Counted from the first letter of the stretch, positions 27,634 to 37,628 are shown. The stretch is 64,000 nucleotides of DNA from an uncultured Lachnospiraceae bacterium (GCA_934320845.1 CAKRFU010000001.1:124001-188000); one strand, 5' to 3'. Numbers and translations: made by a program. The notes: generated by a model not told the origin, from the letters alone.

Positions 27634-28518
27634 ATGAGCTTTATATCGTATTTATTTAACGGATTAAGTCTCGGAAGTGTTTATGCAATAATTGCCCTCG
27701 GTTACACAATGGTATATGGTATTGCAAAAATGCTTAACTTTGCGCATGGAGATGTAATCATGATTGGTGCTTATGTTTCTCTTCTTTCCATGACAAACGC
27801 AGGCATTCCGGCATTCCCGGCACTTATTATTTCAGTAGTTGTCTGTACTGTTTTAGGTATCGTCATTGAGAGAATTGCATACAAACCACTTAGAAATGCA
27901 TCTTCTTCACTTGCAGTTCTTATTACTGCAATCGGTGTCAGCTATTTGCTTCAAAATGTTGCGCTTTTACTTTTTGGAGCCAATGCACAGACTTTTCCAT
28001 CAATCATCAAATGGAAAGGCCTTTCATTAGCCGGAGGAAAACTTAACCTTTCCGGTGAAACTATCATTACAATATTAGTTTGCATCGTCATTATGATAGC
28101 TTTAATGTTTTTTGTACAGAAAACAAAGCCAGGTCAGGCAATGCGTGCCGTATCTGAGGATCGTGGTGCCGCACTTCTTATGGGTATCAACGTAAACGGA
28201 ACGATTGCTCTCACATTTGCAATCGGCTCAGGACTTGCAGCTATCGCAGGTGTACTTCTCTGCTCTGCTTACCCAAGTCTTACACCTTATACAGGTGCAA
28301 TGCCGGGTATTAAGGCATTCGTTGCCGCTGTATTCGGTGGTATCGGTTCAATACCTGGAGCATTTATAGGCGGTATTCTTTTAGGAATTATTGAAATATT
28401 CGGTAAAGCCTATATTTCATCACAGATGGCAGATGCAATTGTTTTTGCCGTACTTATCATTGTCCTTCTTGTTAAACCGACAGGACTTTTAGGCAAAAAA
28501 ATTCAGGAAAAAGTATAG
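27634..28518 (+). CDS. livH: Branched-chain amino acid ABC transporter permease LivH
   Basis: The 294-residue polytopic permease has the LivH signature GLSLGSVYAIIALGYTMVYGIAKMLNFAHGD at the N-terminus and RAVSEDRGAALLMGINVNGTIALTFAIGSGLA in the second half. AGGAGG precedes the ATG. It pairs with LivM to form the membrane channel. Confidence 0.95.
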   Translation: MSFISYLFNGLSLGSVYAIIALGYTMVYGIAKMLNFAHGDVIMIGAYVSLLSMTNAGIPAFPALIISVVVCTVLGIVIERIAYKPLRNASSSLAVLITAIGVSYLLQNVALLLFGANAQTFPSIIKWKGLSLAGGKLNLSGETIITILVCIVIMIALMFFVQKTKPGQAMRAVSEDRGAALLMGINVNGTIALTFAIGSGLAAIAGVLLCSAYPSLTPYTGAMPGIKAFVAAVFGGIGSIPGAFIGGILLGIIEIFGKAYISSQMADAIVFAVLIIVLLVKPTGLLGKKIQEKV

Positions 28519-28532
28519 GAGGCAGGTATATT

Positions 28533-29591
28533 ATGTCAAAGAAATTATCTAAACAAAAATTAAATGATATTATCACTTATGGTATAGTTATAGCTGCTTT
28601 TATTATAATGCAGATTCTTATAAATGCCGGAGAGATTTCTTCTCTCTTCCAGGGACTTATGGTTCCTTTGTGTACTTATATCATTCTCGCCATTTCACTT
28701 AATCTTGTTGTAGGTATTCTCGGAGAATTAAGTCTTGGACATGCCGGTTTTATGTGTGTCGGTGCTTTCACAAGTTCATTCTTCTCAAAGGCTACACAGG
28801 ATACTATAACAAACGGAACACTTAGATTTTTTATCGCACTTCTAATAGGAATAGCAGTGGCAGCCATATTCGGAATTATAATAGGAATTCCTGTTTTAAG
28901 ATTAAATGGTGATTATCTTGCAATCGTTACACTTGCATTCGGTGAAATCATCAAAAACCTTGTTAATGTTCTTTTTATAGGAAAAGATTCAAAGGGATTT
29001 CATTTTTCAACAAAAGATGCAGTAAATTTAAATCTCGAACCTGACGGAAAAATCATAGTAAACGGTCCTCAGGGAATCACTGGCACACCTAATGATTCAA
29101 CATTCTTTATAGGTTTTGTACTTATTCTTATAACATTGTTTATAGTATTAAACCTCATACATTCAAGAGATGGCCGTGCTATCATGGCTATCCGTGATAA
29201 CAGAATTGCCGCTGAATCAATCGGTATAAACATTACTAAATATAAACTTATGACATTTACCATATCTGCTGCAATGGCAGGTGCAGCCGGTGTCCTTTAT
29301 GCACACAACCTTTCAAACCTCACAGCCAATACAAATAACTTCGGTTACAATATGTCTATAAACATTCTTGTATTTGTTGTTCTTGGAGGTATCGGAAATA
29401 TCAGAGGTTCTATTATCGCCGCTGTTGTGCTTACACTTCTTCCGGAGCTGCTCCGTGGAATGTCAGATTACCGTATGCTTATCTACGCAATAGTTCTTAT
29501 TGTCATGATGCTCTTTAACTGGGCACCAAAAGCAATTGAATGGCGTGAAAAACACCTTTCATTTAAGAAAAACAAAAAGGAGGCTGCATAA
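28533..29591 (+). CDS. livM: Branched-chain amino acid ABC transporter permease LivM
   Basis: The 352-residue permease has LivM motifs SLNLVVGILGELSLGHAGFMCVGAF near residue 55 and AIRDNRIAAESIGINITKYKL near residue 215. It starts 14 bp after livH with its own GGAGG, and its end nearly abuts livG. It forms the second half of the import channel. Confidence 0.95.
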   Translation: MSKKLSKQKLNDIITYGIVIAAFIIMQILINAGEISSLFQGLMVPLCTYIILAISLNLVVGILGELSLGHAGFMCVGAFTSSFFSKATQDTITNGTLRFFIALLIGIAVAAIFGIIIGIPVLRLNGDYLAIVTLAFGEIIKNLVNVLFIGKDSKGFHFSTKDAVNLNLEPDGKIIVNGPQGITGTPNDSTFFIGFVLILITLFIVLNLIHSRDGRAIMAIRDNRIAAESIGINITKYKLMTFTISAAMAGAAGVLYAHNLSNLTANTNNFGYNMSINILVFVVLGGIGNIRGSIIAAVVLTLLPELLRGMSDYRMLIYAIVLIVMMLFNWAPKAIEWREKHLSFKKNKKEAA

Positions 29592-29592
29592 A

Positions 29593-30354
29593 ATGGAAAA
29601 TTTATTAGATGTACAAAATCTTAGTATTTCTTTTGGTGGTCTTCGTGCCGTAAACAACTTTAGTATCAATATTAAAAAAGAACAGCTTTACGGACTTATC
29701 GGTCCAAACGGTGCCGGCAAAACAACTATTTTCAACCTTTTGACAGGTGTTTATAAACCTGACAGCGGAAAGATTATTCTCGACGGAAATGACCTCACAG
29801 GCAAATCCACAATCGAGATAAACAAATCAGGAATTGCAAGAACATTTCAGAATATAAGACTGTTTTCACAGCTCACCGTACTCGACAATGTAAAAACAGG
29901 TCTCCACAACAATCATCACTATTCAACACTTGACAGCATACTTAGGCTTCCACGTTATCATAAAGTTGAAAAAGAAATGAATGATATTGCTATGGAACTT
30001 CTAGAAGTGTTCGGACTAAAAGATGATGCATATGTTGAAGCACAGAATCTCCCTTATGGACAGCAAAGAAAACTTGAGATTGCACGTGCACTTGCAACAA
30101 ATCCTAAACTCCTTCTTCTCGACGAACCTGCTGCCGGCATGAATCCAAACGAAACAGAAGAATTAATGGATATGATAAAATTTGTAAGAGACCATTTCCA
30201 TATGACAATTCTTCTCATTGAACATGACATGAAACTTGTAAGCGGAATATGTGAGCAGCTTACCGTACTCAACTTCGGCGAGGTTCTTGCACAGGGCGAT
30301 ACATCAGACGTGTTAAACAACCCACAGGTTATCAAGGCATATTTAGGTGAATAA
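29593..30354 (+). CDS. livG: Branched-chain amino acid ABC transporter ATPase LivG
   Basis: ATG 29593 follows AAGGAGG and lies one base after the livM stop. The 253-residue ATPase has Walker A GPNGAGKTT near residue 37. Its signature region is the degenerate NLPYGQQRKLEIARAL, Walker B is LLLLDEPAAGMNP, and the switch His is in LLIEHDM. This form, LivG, is longer than LivF, with a family-typical insertion after the Q-loop. Confidence 0.95.
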   Translation: MENLLDVQNLSISFGGLRAVNNFSINIKKEQLYGLIGPNGAGKTTIFNLLTGVYKPDSGKIILDGNDLTGKSTIEINKSGIARTFQNIRLFSQLTVLDNVKTGLHNNHHYSTLDSILRLPRYHKVEKEMNDIAMELLEVFGLKDDAYVEAQNLPYGQQRKLEIARALATNPKLLLLDEPAAGMNPNETEELMDMIKFVRDHFHMTILLIEHDMKLVSGICEQLTVLNFGEVLAQGDTSDVLNNPQVIKAYLGE

Positions 30355-30377
30355 TTATAGAAATGAGGGATAAAATT

Positions 30378-31088
30378 ATGGCGATGCTTGAAGTTAAAGA
30401 TTTAGAAGTATATTACGGTATGATACAGGCAATCAAAGGTATCTCTTTTGAAGTAAATAAAGGTGAGGTTATCGCACTTATCGGTGCCAATGGTGCCGGC
30501 AAAACTACTACTCTTCACACTATCACCGGTCTTCTCTCTCCTAAAAAAGGAAGTGTTATTTTCGAGGGAAAGGACATAACAAAAATACCTGCACATAAAA
30601 TTGTATCAATGGGAATGGCTCATGTTCCCGAAGGCAGACGTGTTTTTGCGGATTTAAGCGTGTACGAAAACCTTAAATTAGGTGCATACACACGAAAAGA
30701 TAAAGAGAATTTAAACAAAGATTTAGAAAATATATATAAAAGATTTCCAAGACTTGCCGAGAGAAAAAATCAATCAGCAGGTACATTGAGCGGCGGTGAG
30801 CAGCAGATGCTCGCAATGGGACGTGCACTTATGTCAAAACCATCTATTATCCTTATGGATGAGCCATCAATGGGACTTTCACCTATCCTTGTCAATGAGA
30901 TATTTGATATTATCGAGTCTATCAGCAAATCGGGCACTACTGTTCTTCTTGTAGAACAGAATGCTAAAAAAGCTCTTTCTATCGCAGATAGAGCATATGT
31001 ACTTGAAACAGGTAAGATTGTCACAAGCGGAAAAGCAAGTGACCTGCTTGAGGACGATTCGATAAAGAAAGCTTATTTGGGTGAATAA
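30378..31088 (+). CDS. livF: Branched-chain amino acid ABC transporter ATPase LivF
   Basis: ATG 30378 is used because GAGGG lies seven bases upstream; an in-frame ATG at 30363 overlaps that site. The 236-residue ATPase has Walker A GANGAGKTTT, signature TLSGGEQQMLAMGRALM, Walker B IILMDEPSMGLSP and switch LLVEQNAKKAL. It is the last gene of livJHMGF. Confidence 0.95.
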   Translation: MAMLEVKDLEVYYGMIQAIKGISFEVNKGEVIALIGANGAGKTTTLHTITGLLSPKKGSVIFEGKDITKIPAHKIVSMGMAHVPEGRRVFADLSVYENLKLGAYTRKDKENLNKDLENIYKRFPRLAERKNQSAGTLSGGEQQMLAMGRALMSKPSIILMDEPSMGLSPILVNEIFDIIESISKSGTTVLLVEQNAKKALSIADRAYVLETGKIVTSGKASDLLEDDSIKKAYLGE

Positions 31089-31247
31089 ATAGCCAAACTC
31101 CATAGGAATTTCATTCCATATGAGCTTGGCATTAGAATCCGCTACTTTATAAATAAAATATATATATTTATTTATAAAACTATTGTAATATCTGATTATA
31201 TTATGAAGATATAACACACAACATATAAAAATAAAGGAGGTATTACT

Positions 31248-31871
31248 ATGGGAAATATGATTATTACTGTTTCACGCCAGTATGGCAGTGGCGGCAAGAC
31301 TATCGCTGCCATGCTTGCCCAGAAACTTGGCATCAACTGCTACAGCCGTGAAATTCTTAAAATGGCTTCTGAGGACAGCGGAATCAACGAAAGACTTTTC
31401 GGTATGTCAGATGAAAAACTCCGCCATGCCGGATGGCTTAAAACATTAAGCAATCCTTACACAGGTGAACTTCTTCCTCCTGAAGATAAGGGCTTTACTT
31501 CCGATGACAACCTTTTTAATTATCAGGCTAAGACCATCAAGGAACTTGCCGAAAAGGAATCCTGCATCATCGTCGGAAGATGCGCAAACTACATTCTGAA
31601 AGACAACCCTAACGTACTCAGCGTGTTTGTTCATGCTGATGAGGACTTCTGCCTTGCGAGAGCCATGGAGCGTAACAGTTTCAGCGAGAAAGAGACGAAA
31701 AAATTTATTGAGCGCACTGATAAATACCGTTCCGATTATTACCGCTATCATACCGGACACCACTGGACTGATGCAAGATATTATGACCTTTGTCTTGACA
31801 GTTCAAAACTTGGTTTTGAAAATTGTGCCCTCGAAATAGAGGAATATGCAAAAATCCGCTTTGGAAAATAA
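31248..31871 (+). CDS. Cytidylate-kinase-like family protein
   Basis: The 207-residue protein begins ITVSRQYGSGGKTIAAMLAQKLGINCYSRE, a P-loop related to cytidylate kinase (AAA-like Cytidylate_kin2 group). The rest holds LSVFVHADEDFCLARAMER and DKYRSDYYRYHTGHHW, features common in this clostridial family of unknown substrate. AAAGGAGG precedes the ATG. It has its own terminator. A nucleotide-phosphorylating role is possible but not shown. Confidence 0.8.
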   Translation: MGNMIITVSRQYGSGGKTIAAMLAQKLGINCYSREILKMASEDSGINERLFGMSDEKLRHAGWLKTLSNPYTGELLPPEDKGFTSDDNLFNYQAKTIKELAEKESCIIVGRCANYILKDNPNVLSVFVHADEDFCLARAMERNSFSEKETKKFIERTDKYRSDYYRYHTGHHWTDARYYDLCLDSSKLGFENCALEIEEYAKIRFGK

Positions 31872-31896
31872 ATACTAAATCAAAATCTTATAACAG

Positions 31897-31957
31897 ACAG
31901 CTATAAATTTCATTCATCCCGTTAATGCGGATGTCTGAAATTTATGGCTGTTTTTGT
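31897..31957 (+). terminator. Terminator after the cytidylate-kinase-like gene
   Basis: ACAGCTATAAATTTCA pairs with TGAAATTTATGGCTGT, with an inner CATCC/GGATG stem, and TTTTTG follows directly. It lies 25 bp after the stop. Confidence 0.88.
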
Positions 31958-32069
31958 TTTATATAAAGATTGATATATACGCCTATTTGAATTATATTAT
32001 TTACAACGATATATTTTAAAAATGATTATTTAATATAAGAAATACATATATTTATAAAAGGAGGCGTCT

Positions 32070-34076
32070 ATGAATTTTTTTGAATTTACCGATAAAGAAT
32101 TGTTTTTCCGCAATGACGGCGAACTTGTAAGTATTGCTGCATGGGGTGACAACAGCCTGCGTGTACAATCATCACTTATGGACAAAATTCCGGATGGAAA
32201 TGCTGCTCTTATCAATCCCGATTTAAGCAAGCTGACAGATATTGACATTAGTATAATTGACGAACGTCATGCAGTTATCAAAAACGGACTTATTACTGCA
32301 AAATTATATGTTCAGGAATGGGGAAATGCTTTACAGATTTCTTTTTATAACAAACAGAATAAACTTCTGCTTCGTGAAATCAACAACGGCGGTGCATTGA
32401 CAAGAAAAGCACGTTATTTTCACACTCTCAATGGTGGCAGTTATAAATTAAAAGTCAGCTTTGAACCTTCACCATCTGAAAAAATATACGGAATGGGACA
32501 ATACCAGCAGGAAATTTTTGACCTTAAAGGCTGCAATCTCGAACTTGCACACCGAAATTCACAAGCAAGTATTCCTTTTTATATATCAAATCTCGGATAT
32601 GGTTTTCTTTGGCACAATGCTGCCGTAGGTGAAGTTCACTTTGGAAAAAATACTACTGAATGGATTGCCGATGATACCGACAAAATGGATTATTGGATAA
32701 CAGCCGGCAACTCTCCTGCACAAATTGAAGAACAATTTGCCTGCTGTACCGGAAAATCCCCTATGATGCCTGAATATGGTCTTGGATTTTGGCAATGCAA
32801 ACTCCGCTACTACAACCAAAAACAGGTAATCGATGTTGCAAAAGAATATAAAAAGAGAAATATTCCTGTCGATGTTTTAGTTATCGACTACTATCACTGG
32901 CCTTATTGTGGCGACTGGCGTTTTGATGAAGAATATTTTCCTGAACCCCAAAAAATGATAAAAGAATTGCATGATATGGGAATTGAAACAATGGTTTCCA
33001 TATGGCCTCAAGTAGAATGGCACAGCGAAAATTTTGAAGAAATGAAACAGCAAGGACTTCTCGTCAAACAAAATTCAGGCATCGATGTTCAAATGTTATT
33101 TCACGGAAACAATGTATTTATGGATGCCACTAATCCACGCACAAGAAAATATGTATGGGAAAAATGTAAAAAAAATTATGCAGATATGGGCATTAAAACA
33201 TTTTGGCTTGATGAAGCCGAACCTGAATTTACCAATTACAATTATGAGCGCTACCAATATCATGCAGGGCCTGTTTCAAAAGTAGGAAATATATATCCAA
33301 GAGAATATTCCAGACTTTTTTACGAAGGCCAGAAAGAGATGGGACAGACTGATATAGTCAATCTTGTCCGCTGTGCATGGGTAGGAAGCCAAAAATACGG
33401 TGCCCTTGTGTGGTCAGGTGACATTTGGTCTTCATATGAAGATTTCCGCAAACAAATATGCGCCGGTCTTCATATGGGACTTTGCGGTATCCCGTGGTGG
33501 ACAACAGATATAGGCGGATTTCATGGCGGAAACATTGAAAGTGATGATTTCAAAGAACTTTTACTCCGCTGGTTCCAGTTTGGAACTTTCTGCCCTGTTA
33601 TGAGAATACACGGCTGCCGCCAGCCATACACCAACTTAAAAAATAAAGCTGGTGAAGTTCGTGAAGGAACAGGTGCAGACAACGAAGTATGGAGCTATGG
33701 TGAAGAAGCAGAGAGAATTATGGTCAAATTTATTCATGTACGTGAACTTATGAAAGACTATATACATGGTATCATGAAAGAAGCACATGAAAAAGGAACT
33801 CCTGTCATGCGTACACTTTTCTATGAATTTCCTGATGATAACTGCTGGGATATTTACGACGAGTATATGTTTGGAAATGAAATTCTTGTTGCTCCTATAT
33901 GCCACAAGCACGAAATCAGACGAGAAGTTTATCTGCCAAATGGTCACTCATGGACATCTGCCCACAACGGCGAAGTCTACGAAGGCGGCAAAACCTATAA
34001 TATCGATGCACCAATCGATACCATTCCGGTATTCCTTAAAGATGATTCAAACAAATATCTTATTGGAGAAATTTAA
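32070..34076 (+). CDS. GH31 alpha-glycosidase (alpha-xylosidase/alpha-glucosidase type)
   Basis: The 668-residue enzyme has an N-terminal beta-sandwich (about 1-230) and a TIM barrel. The nucleophile Asp381 lies in TFWLDEAEPE and the acid/base Asp451 in LVWSGDIWSSYEDFR. WWTTDIGGFHGG completes the GH31 set. It resembles YicI-like alpha-xylosidases in its WLDEAEPE motif, though alpha-glucosidase is possible. No signal peptide is present, so it acts on imported oligosaccharides. AAAGGAGG precedes the ATG. It is followed after 15 bp by a GH3 gene, suggesting a two-enzyme operon for stripping plant-derived oligosaccharides. No transporter is linked. Confidence 0.92.
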   Translation: MNFFEFTDKELFFRNDGELVSIAAWGDNSLRVQSSLMDKIPDGNAALINPDLSKLTDIDISIIDERHAVIKNGLITAKLYVQEWGNALQISFYNKQNKLLLREINNGGALTRKARYFHTLNGGSYKLKVSFEPSPSEKIYGMGQYQQEIFDLKGCNLELAHRNSQASIPFYISNLGYGFLWHNAAVGEVHFGKNTTEWIADDTDKMDYWITAGNSPAQIEEQFACCTGKSPMMPEYGLGFWQCKLRYYNQKQVIDVAKEYKKRNIPVDVLVIDYYHWPYCGDWRFDEEYFPEPQKMIKELHDMGIETMVSIWPQVEWHSENFEEMKQQGLLVKQNSGIDVQMLFHGNNVFMDATNPRTRKYVWEKCKKNYADMGIKTFWLDEAEPEFTNYNYERYQYHAGPVSKVGNIYPREYSRLFYEGQKEMGQTDIVNLVRCAWVGSQKYGALVWSGDIWSSYEDFRKQICAGLHMGLCGIPWWTTDIGGFHGGNIESDDFKELLLRWFQFGTFCPVMRIHGCRQPYTNLKNKAGEVREGTGADNEVWSYGEEAERIMVKFIHVRELMKDYIHGIMKEAHEKGTPVMRTLFYEFPDDNCWDIYDEYMFGNEILVAPICHKHEIRREVYLPNGHSWTSAHNGEVYEGGKTYNIDAPIDTIPVFLKDDSNKYLIGEI

Positions 34077-34091
34077 TGGAGGATATAATAT

Positions 34092-36389
34092 ATGAAAAAA
34101 ATTAATATTGATAATCTGATTTCTGAAATGACACTTGAAGAAAAAGCTTCTCTTTGTTCGGCTGCCGATGCATGGCACACAAAGAATATCGAAAGGCTCA
34201 ATTTACCTTCAGTAATGGTCTCAGACGGACCTCACGGACTTCGCAAGGAGGATGACAGCCCTGCTCATTTTGGACTTCTCGAAAGTATCGAAGCTATATG
34301 TTTTCCGACTGCATCAGCTCTCGCATGCTCATTTGACAGAGATTTAATTGAAAATGTGGGAAATGCTCTCGGTAAAGAATGCCAAAGTGAAGATATTTCT
34401 GTCCTGCTCGGCCCCGGTATAAATATGAAACGCTCTCCTTTATGTGGGAGAAACTTTGAATATTTCTCAGAAGACCCATATCTCGCTGGAGAAATGGGAG
34501 CTGCTTTTGTTAACGGCGTACAAAAAAATGACATTGGCACAAGTCTTAAACATTTTGCAGCTAACAATCAGGAATGGCGCAGAATGAGCATAAGTGCTGA
34601 AATTGATGAAAGAACTCTCAACGAAACATACCTTACAGCATTTGAAAAAGTTGTAAAACAGGCGAAACCATGGACAATAATGTGCAGCTACAATCAGATA
34701 AACGGAGAATATTCCTGTGAAAATAAAGAACTTTTAACTGATACACTTAGAGACAAATGGGGATATGAGGGGCTTGTCATGACTGACTGGGGCGCCATGA
34801 ATGACAGGGTAAAAGCACTCAAAGCCGGTCTTGACCTCGAAATGCCATCAAGCCACGGTGAAACAGATAAACTTATCGTAAAAGCTGTAAATGACGGTAC
34901 CCTTGATATTGAAACACTGGATACAGCCGTAAGACGAATACTCACTTTAGTTGACAATTCACTTGCTTCCAAAGACAAACATTCAGGCTTTAAATATGAT
35001 ATGGAATGGCATCATGAAATTGCACAGGAGACAGCAGAAAATTGTGCCGTTCTTCTGAAAAATAACGGTGCACTCCCACTCAGCAAAAACCAGAACATAG
35101 CATTTATAGGTGAATTTGCTGATAATCCACGTATTCAGGGCGGCGGTTCAAGTCATATAAACTGCCACAAAATTGATACCGCACTTAATTGTGTAAAAGA
35201 ACTTGCAGACGTCACATATGCAAAGGGATATAATACAGACAATGAACAGACAGATGAAAACCTCTTAAACGAAGCAGTAAATGTAGCTAAAAATGCAGAT
35301 ATTGCCGTAATCTTTGCCGGATTGCCGGATGCATTTGAAAATGAAGGTTTTGACAGAACTCATATCGACATGCCAAAATGCCAGAATGAACTCATTGAAG
35401 AAATATGCAAAGTTCAAAAAAATGTAGTTGTCGTATTACATAACGGTTCAGCCATCACTATGCCTTGGCTTGACAAAGTAAACGCCGTTCTTGAAATGTA
35501 TCTCGCCGGAGAAGCGTCAGGCGCTGCTGCTGTCAACCTTTTATTCGGTATTGCAAATCCTTCCGGAAAGCTTGCAGAATCATTCCCTATACAATTAGAA
35601 GACACACCTGCATACTTAAACTTCCCAGGCAACAGAGATAAAGTAAATTACAATGAGGGTATCTTTATAGGTTACAGATACTACGACAAGAAGAAAATGA
35701 ATGTTCTCTTCCCATTCGGCTATGGATTGAGTTATACAAAATTCAGATATGACAATATGAAAATAAATGGCATTGAAATATCTGAAAGCGATTTTTCATT
35801 TAAAGACAATGAAAACGTAAACGTAAGTGTTGATATAACAAACATAGGCGATGTTGACGGTTCAGAAATCGTTCAGCTTTATATAGAAAATCACATTGAC
35901 GAGGATAACAGACCTGTCAAAGAACTCAAAGATTTTGCCAAAGTTAAACTTGCAGCAGGCGAAACAAAGACCGTAACTTTCACCCTGAACTTTAGAAGCT
36001 GGGCATATTATAATGAAACCATACATGATTGGTATGCACCATCAGGCGAATATAAAATACTTATCGGCGCATCATCAAGAGACATTAAAATACTAAAAGC
36101 TGTCTCAATAACATCTACAACTAAAATTCCTTTTGTTGTAAATAAATCAACGACTTGTGAAGATGTTGAACGCTTTGCCAAAAACAAAGCTCCACTTGAT
36201 GAAATGCTTATGAAATGTGTAAAAGCACAGCATAAAGAGGATTCTCCAAAAACCGAAGAAGAGGAACTTAAAGACCTTAAATGCGGTTTTGGAGGTGTTC
36301 CGCTTCATTCAACACTTTCATTTACACCTGATGAATTAAAATATGAGGACATACAGAATGCAATAAATGAAATAAATAAAGGTGAGTAA
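34092..36389 (+). CDS. GH3 beta-glucosidase/beta-xylosidase
   Basis: The 765-residue enzyme has the GH3 N-terminal barrel with KHFAANNQEWRR at about residue 153 and nucleophile Asp232 in GLVMTDWGAMNDR. The C-terminal alpha/beta sandwich and a fibronectin-III-like domain (about 590-670, after LFPFGYGLSYTKF) follow, then a roughly 90-residue helical tail. There is no signal peptide. It hydrolyses non-reducing beta-linked glucose or xylose, and with the GH31 partner it could degrade xyloglucan- or glucan-derived oligosaccharides in the cytoplasm. The substrate is inferred from the pairing. GAGG precedes the ATG. Confidence 0.93.
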   Translation: MKKINIDNLISEMTLEEKASLCSAADAWHTKNIERLNLPSVMVSDGPHGLRKEDDSPAHFGLLESIEAICFPTASALACSFDRDLIENVGNALGKECQSEDISVLLGPGINMKRSPLCGRNFEYFSEDPYLAGEMGAAFVNGVQKNDIGTSLKHFAANNQEWRRMSISAEIDERTLNETYLTAFEKVVKQAKPWTIMCSYNQINGEYSCENKELLTDTLRDKWGYEGLVMTDWGAMNDRVKALKAGLDLEMPSSHGETDKLIVKAVNDGTLDIETLDTAVRRILTLVDNSLASKDKHSGFKYDMEWHHEIAQETAENCAVLLKNNGALPLSKNQNIAFIGEFADNPRIQGGGSSHINCHKIDTALNCVKELADVTYAKGYNTDNEQTDENLLNEAVNVAKNADIAVIFAGLPDAFENEGFDRTHIDMPKCQNELIEEICKVQKNVVVVLHNGSAITMPWLDKVNAVLEMYLAGEASGAAAVNLLFGIANPSGKLAESFPIQLEDTPAYLNFPGNRDKVNYNEGIFIGYRYYDKKKMNVLFPFGYGLSYTKFRYDNMKINGIEISESDFSFKDNENVNVSVDITNIGDVDGSEIVQLYIENHIDEDNRPVKELKDFAKVKLAAGETKTVTFTLNFRSWAYYNETIHDWYAPSGEYKILIGASSRDIKILKAVSITSTTKIPFVVNKSTTCEDVERFAKNKAPLDEMLMKCVKAQHKEDSPKTEEEELKDLKCGFGGVPLHSTLSFTPDELKYEDIQNAINEINKGE

Positions 36390-36422
36390 ATATTATCCAT
36401 AACAATTTATCTTATCGCATAA

Positions 36423-36466
36423 ACACTGCCTATCCCGTTGGCTGACAGGGTAGGCAGTGTTATTTT
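36423..36466. terminator. Terminator between GH3 gene and spoIIID
   Basis: ACACTGCCTA and TAGGCAGTGT pair with an extra CCC/GGG step, and TATTTT follows on the plus strand. It sits between the convergent GH3 and SpoIIID genes. Confidence 0.85.
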
Positions 36467-36490
36467 CGCTTGTTTCTTTTATCTTTCCCC

Positions 36491-36790
36491 TTAATGCATA
36501 TGTGCATATTTTTCTTTTGTTGCCATTCCCCCTCTGATATGCCTTTCGGATTTATTCAAGTCTAAAATTTTTCTTACTTCAATTGCTAATGACGAATCTA
36601 TATTTTCAAGTCTTTCAGTGAGATCTTTATGAACCGTCGATTTGCTGACACCAAATATTTTGGCAGCCTGCCTTACAGTAGATTTATTTTCTATCATATA
36701 ATTGGCAAGACTTATTGCTCTCTGACTTAATCTTTCATCTGCTATGTATGTATTTTTCTTTCTCCTGTTCCTAAATTTTGGCTTTTCCAC
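36491..36790 (-). CDS. spoIIID: Sporulation transcription factor SpoIIID
   Basis: The 99-residue DNA-binding protein acts in the mother cell during sporulation. It contains the near-invariant SpoIIID core: KSTVRQAAKIFGVSKSTVHKDLTERL (helix-turn-helix at about residues 38-60), followed by EVRKILDLNKSERHIRGGMATKEKY. A basic N-terminal extension of about 18 residues precedes the core. The start is GTG at 36790 with GAGGAG nine bases upstream. Its presence suggests the host can form spores or descends from spore formers. Confidence 0.95.
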   Translation of the reverse strand: MEKPKFRNRRKKNTYIADERLSQRAISLANYMIENKSTVRQAAKIFGVSKSTVHKDLTERLENIDSSLAIEVRKILDLNKSERHIRGGMATKEKYAHMH

Positions 36791-36948
36791 TTTAAAAGCT
36801 CCTCTTATTTTTTTACATCTTATGAGAAAGCAGTTTATTTTATGACAGGCTGTTAATGAAATTTATTTTGCCTGAAAATTCTTGACTTAAAATCTGTTTT
36901 TCATTACACTTAAAATAAATATCAACAATTTATGAACGGAGGAATTAT

Positions 36949-37290
36949 ATGCCATTTATTGATTCAAAAGTAACAGTTTCACTTTCAGTTGAAAAAGAAG
37001 AAAACATTAAACAGAAACTCGGACAGGCTATAGGAACATTAGGCAAAACAGAAAGCTTTTTAATGGTTGGTTTTGAGGATGATTACAGCCTTTACATGGG
37101 CGGAAACAAATTAGAAAAAGGTGCTTTCGTTTCTGTGCGTGTATTCGGCAAAATCGACTCATCACAAAGCAATGAAATGACAGCAAAAATCTGTCAGATA
37201 TTTGCCGATGAGCTCGATATTCCGGGTCGAAATGTATATGTCACATATCAAGGCATAGCCGACTGGGGCTGGAACGGAAATAATTTCTAA
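36949..37290 (+). CDS. MIF-like tautomerase-fold protein
   Basis: The 113-residue protein begins Met-Pro-Phe-Ile, which leaves the catalytic Pro1 of the macrophage migration inhibitory factor/tautomerase superfamily after Met removal. Lys33, in GKTESF, aligns with the active-site lysine of MIF, and VTYQGIADWGWNGNNF matches the C-terminal WNxSTF-type signature. The CXXC motif of mammalian MIF is absent. Bacterial members have keto-enol tautomerase activity at best, and the physiological role is unknown. A GGAGG site precedes the ATG and a strong terminator follows. It appears monocistronic. Confidence 0.88.
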   Translation: MPFIDSKVTVSLSVEKEENIKQKLGQAIGTLGKTESFLMVGFEDDYSLYMGGNKLEKGAFVSVRVFGKIDSSQSNEMTAKICQIFADELDIPGRNVYVTYQGIADWGWNGNNF

Positions 37291-37342
37291 TGTAGTTTTA
37301 GTTACTGTTCACACCCGTGGCGTGATTTACAGCTATGCTATT

Positions 37343-37399
37343 AAAAAAGAAAAGAGCAGACAATAATATTCAGATTTATTGTCTGCTCTTTTCTTTTTT
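37343..37399 (+). terminator. Terminator after the MIF-like gene
   Basis: AAAAGAAAAGAGCAGACAAT pairs with its complement ending GTCTGCTCTTTTCTTTT, about 23 bp of stem, followed by T-rich sequence. It works in both directions. Confidence 0.92.
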
Positions 37400-37453
37400 A
37401 TTTTACATTCTTTAAAACTCTATATTTTTTACTTTATATTCTTTTACTTATTT

Positions 37454-37628
37454 TTAATCATGTACTTTTAAACCATGAAGCATTTTTACAAATTCAGGAC
37501 TGCTATGGTCTACAATCTCACTATGCCCAAGGTCAAGTTTTGCAATTTCCTTCAGCAAACGGACCCCACGCTTCCGGTACAACTCCATACTCTTTCATAA
37601 CGCTGAGTGCATTTTCCTGTTGGAAAAA
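37454..37628 (-). pseudogene. Aldo/keto reductase remnant (2,5-diketogluconate reductase type), frameshifted deletion
   Basis: Reading the minus strand from about 37628, one frame gives FFQQENALSVMKEYGVVPEA followed by WGPFAEG, a typical AKR interior. The frame then hits a stop. The next frame over continues with EIAKLDLGHSEIVDHSSPEF and VKMLHG, a typical AKR C-terminus, to a TAA at 37454. The roughly 40-50 residues that normally separate these two blocks are missing, and so is the whole N-terminal half. The deletion joined the two parts out of frame. Its 5' edge abuts the LysR remnant on the other strand. Confidence 0.75.
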
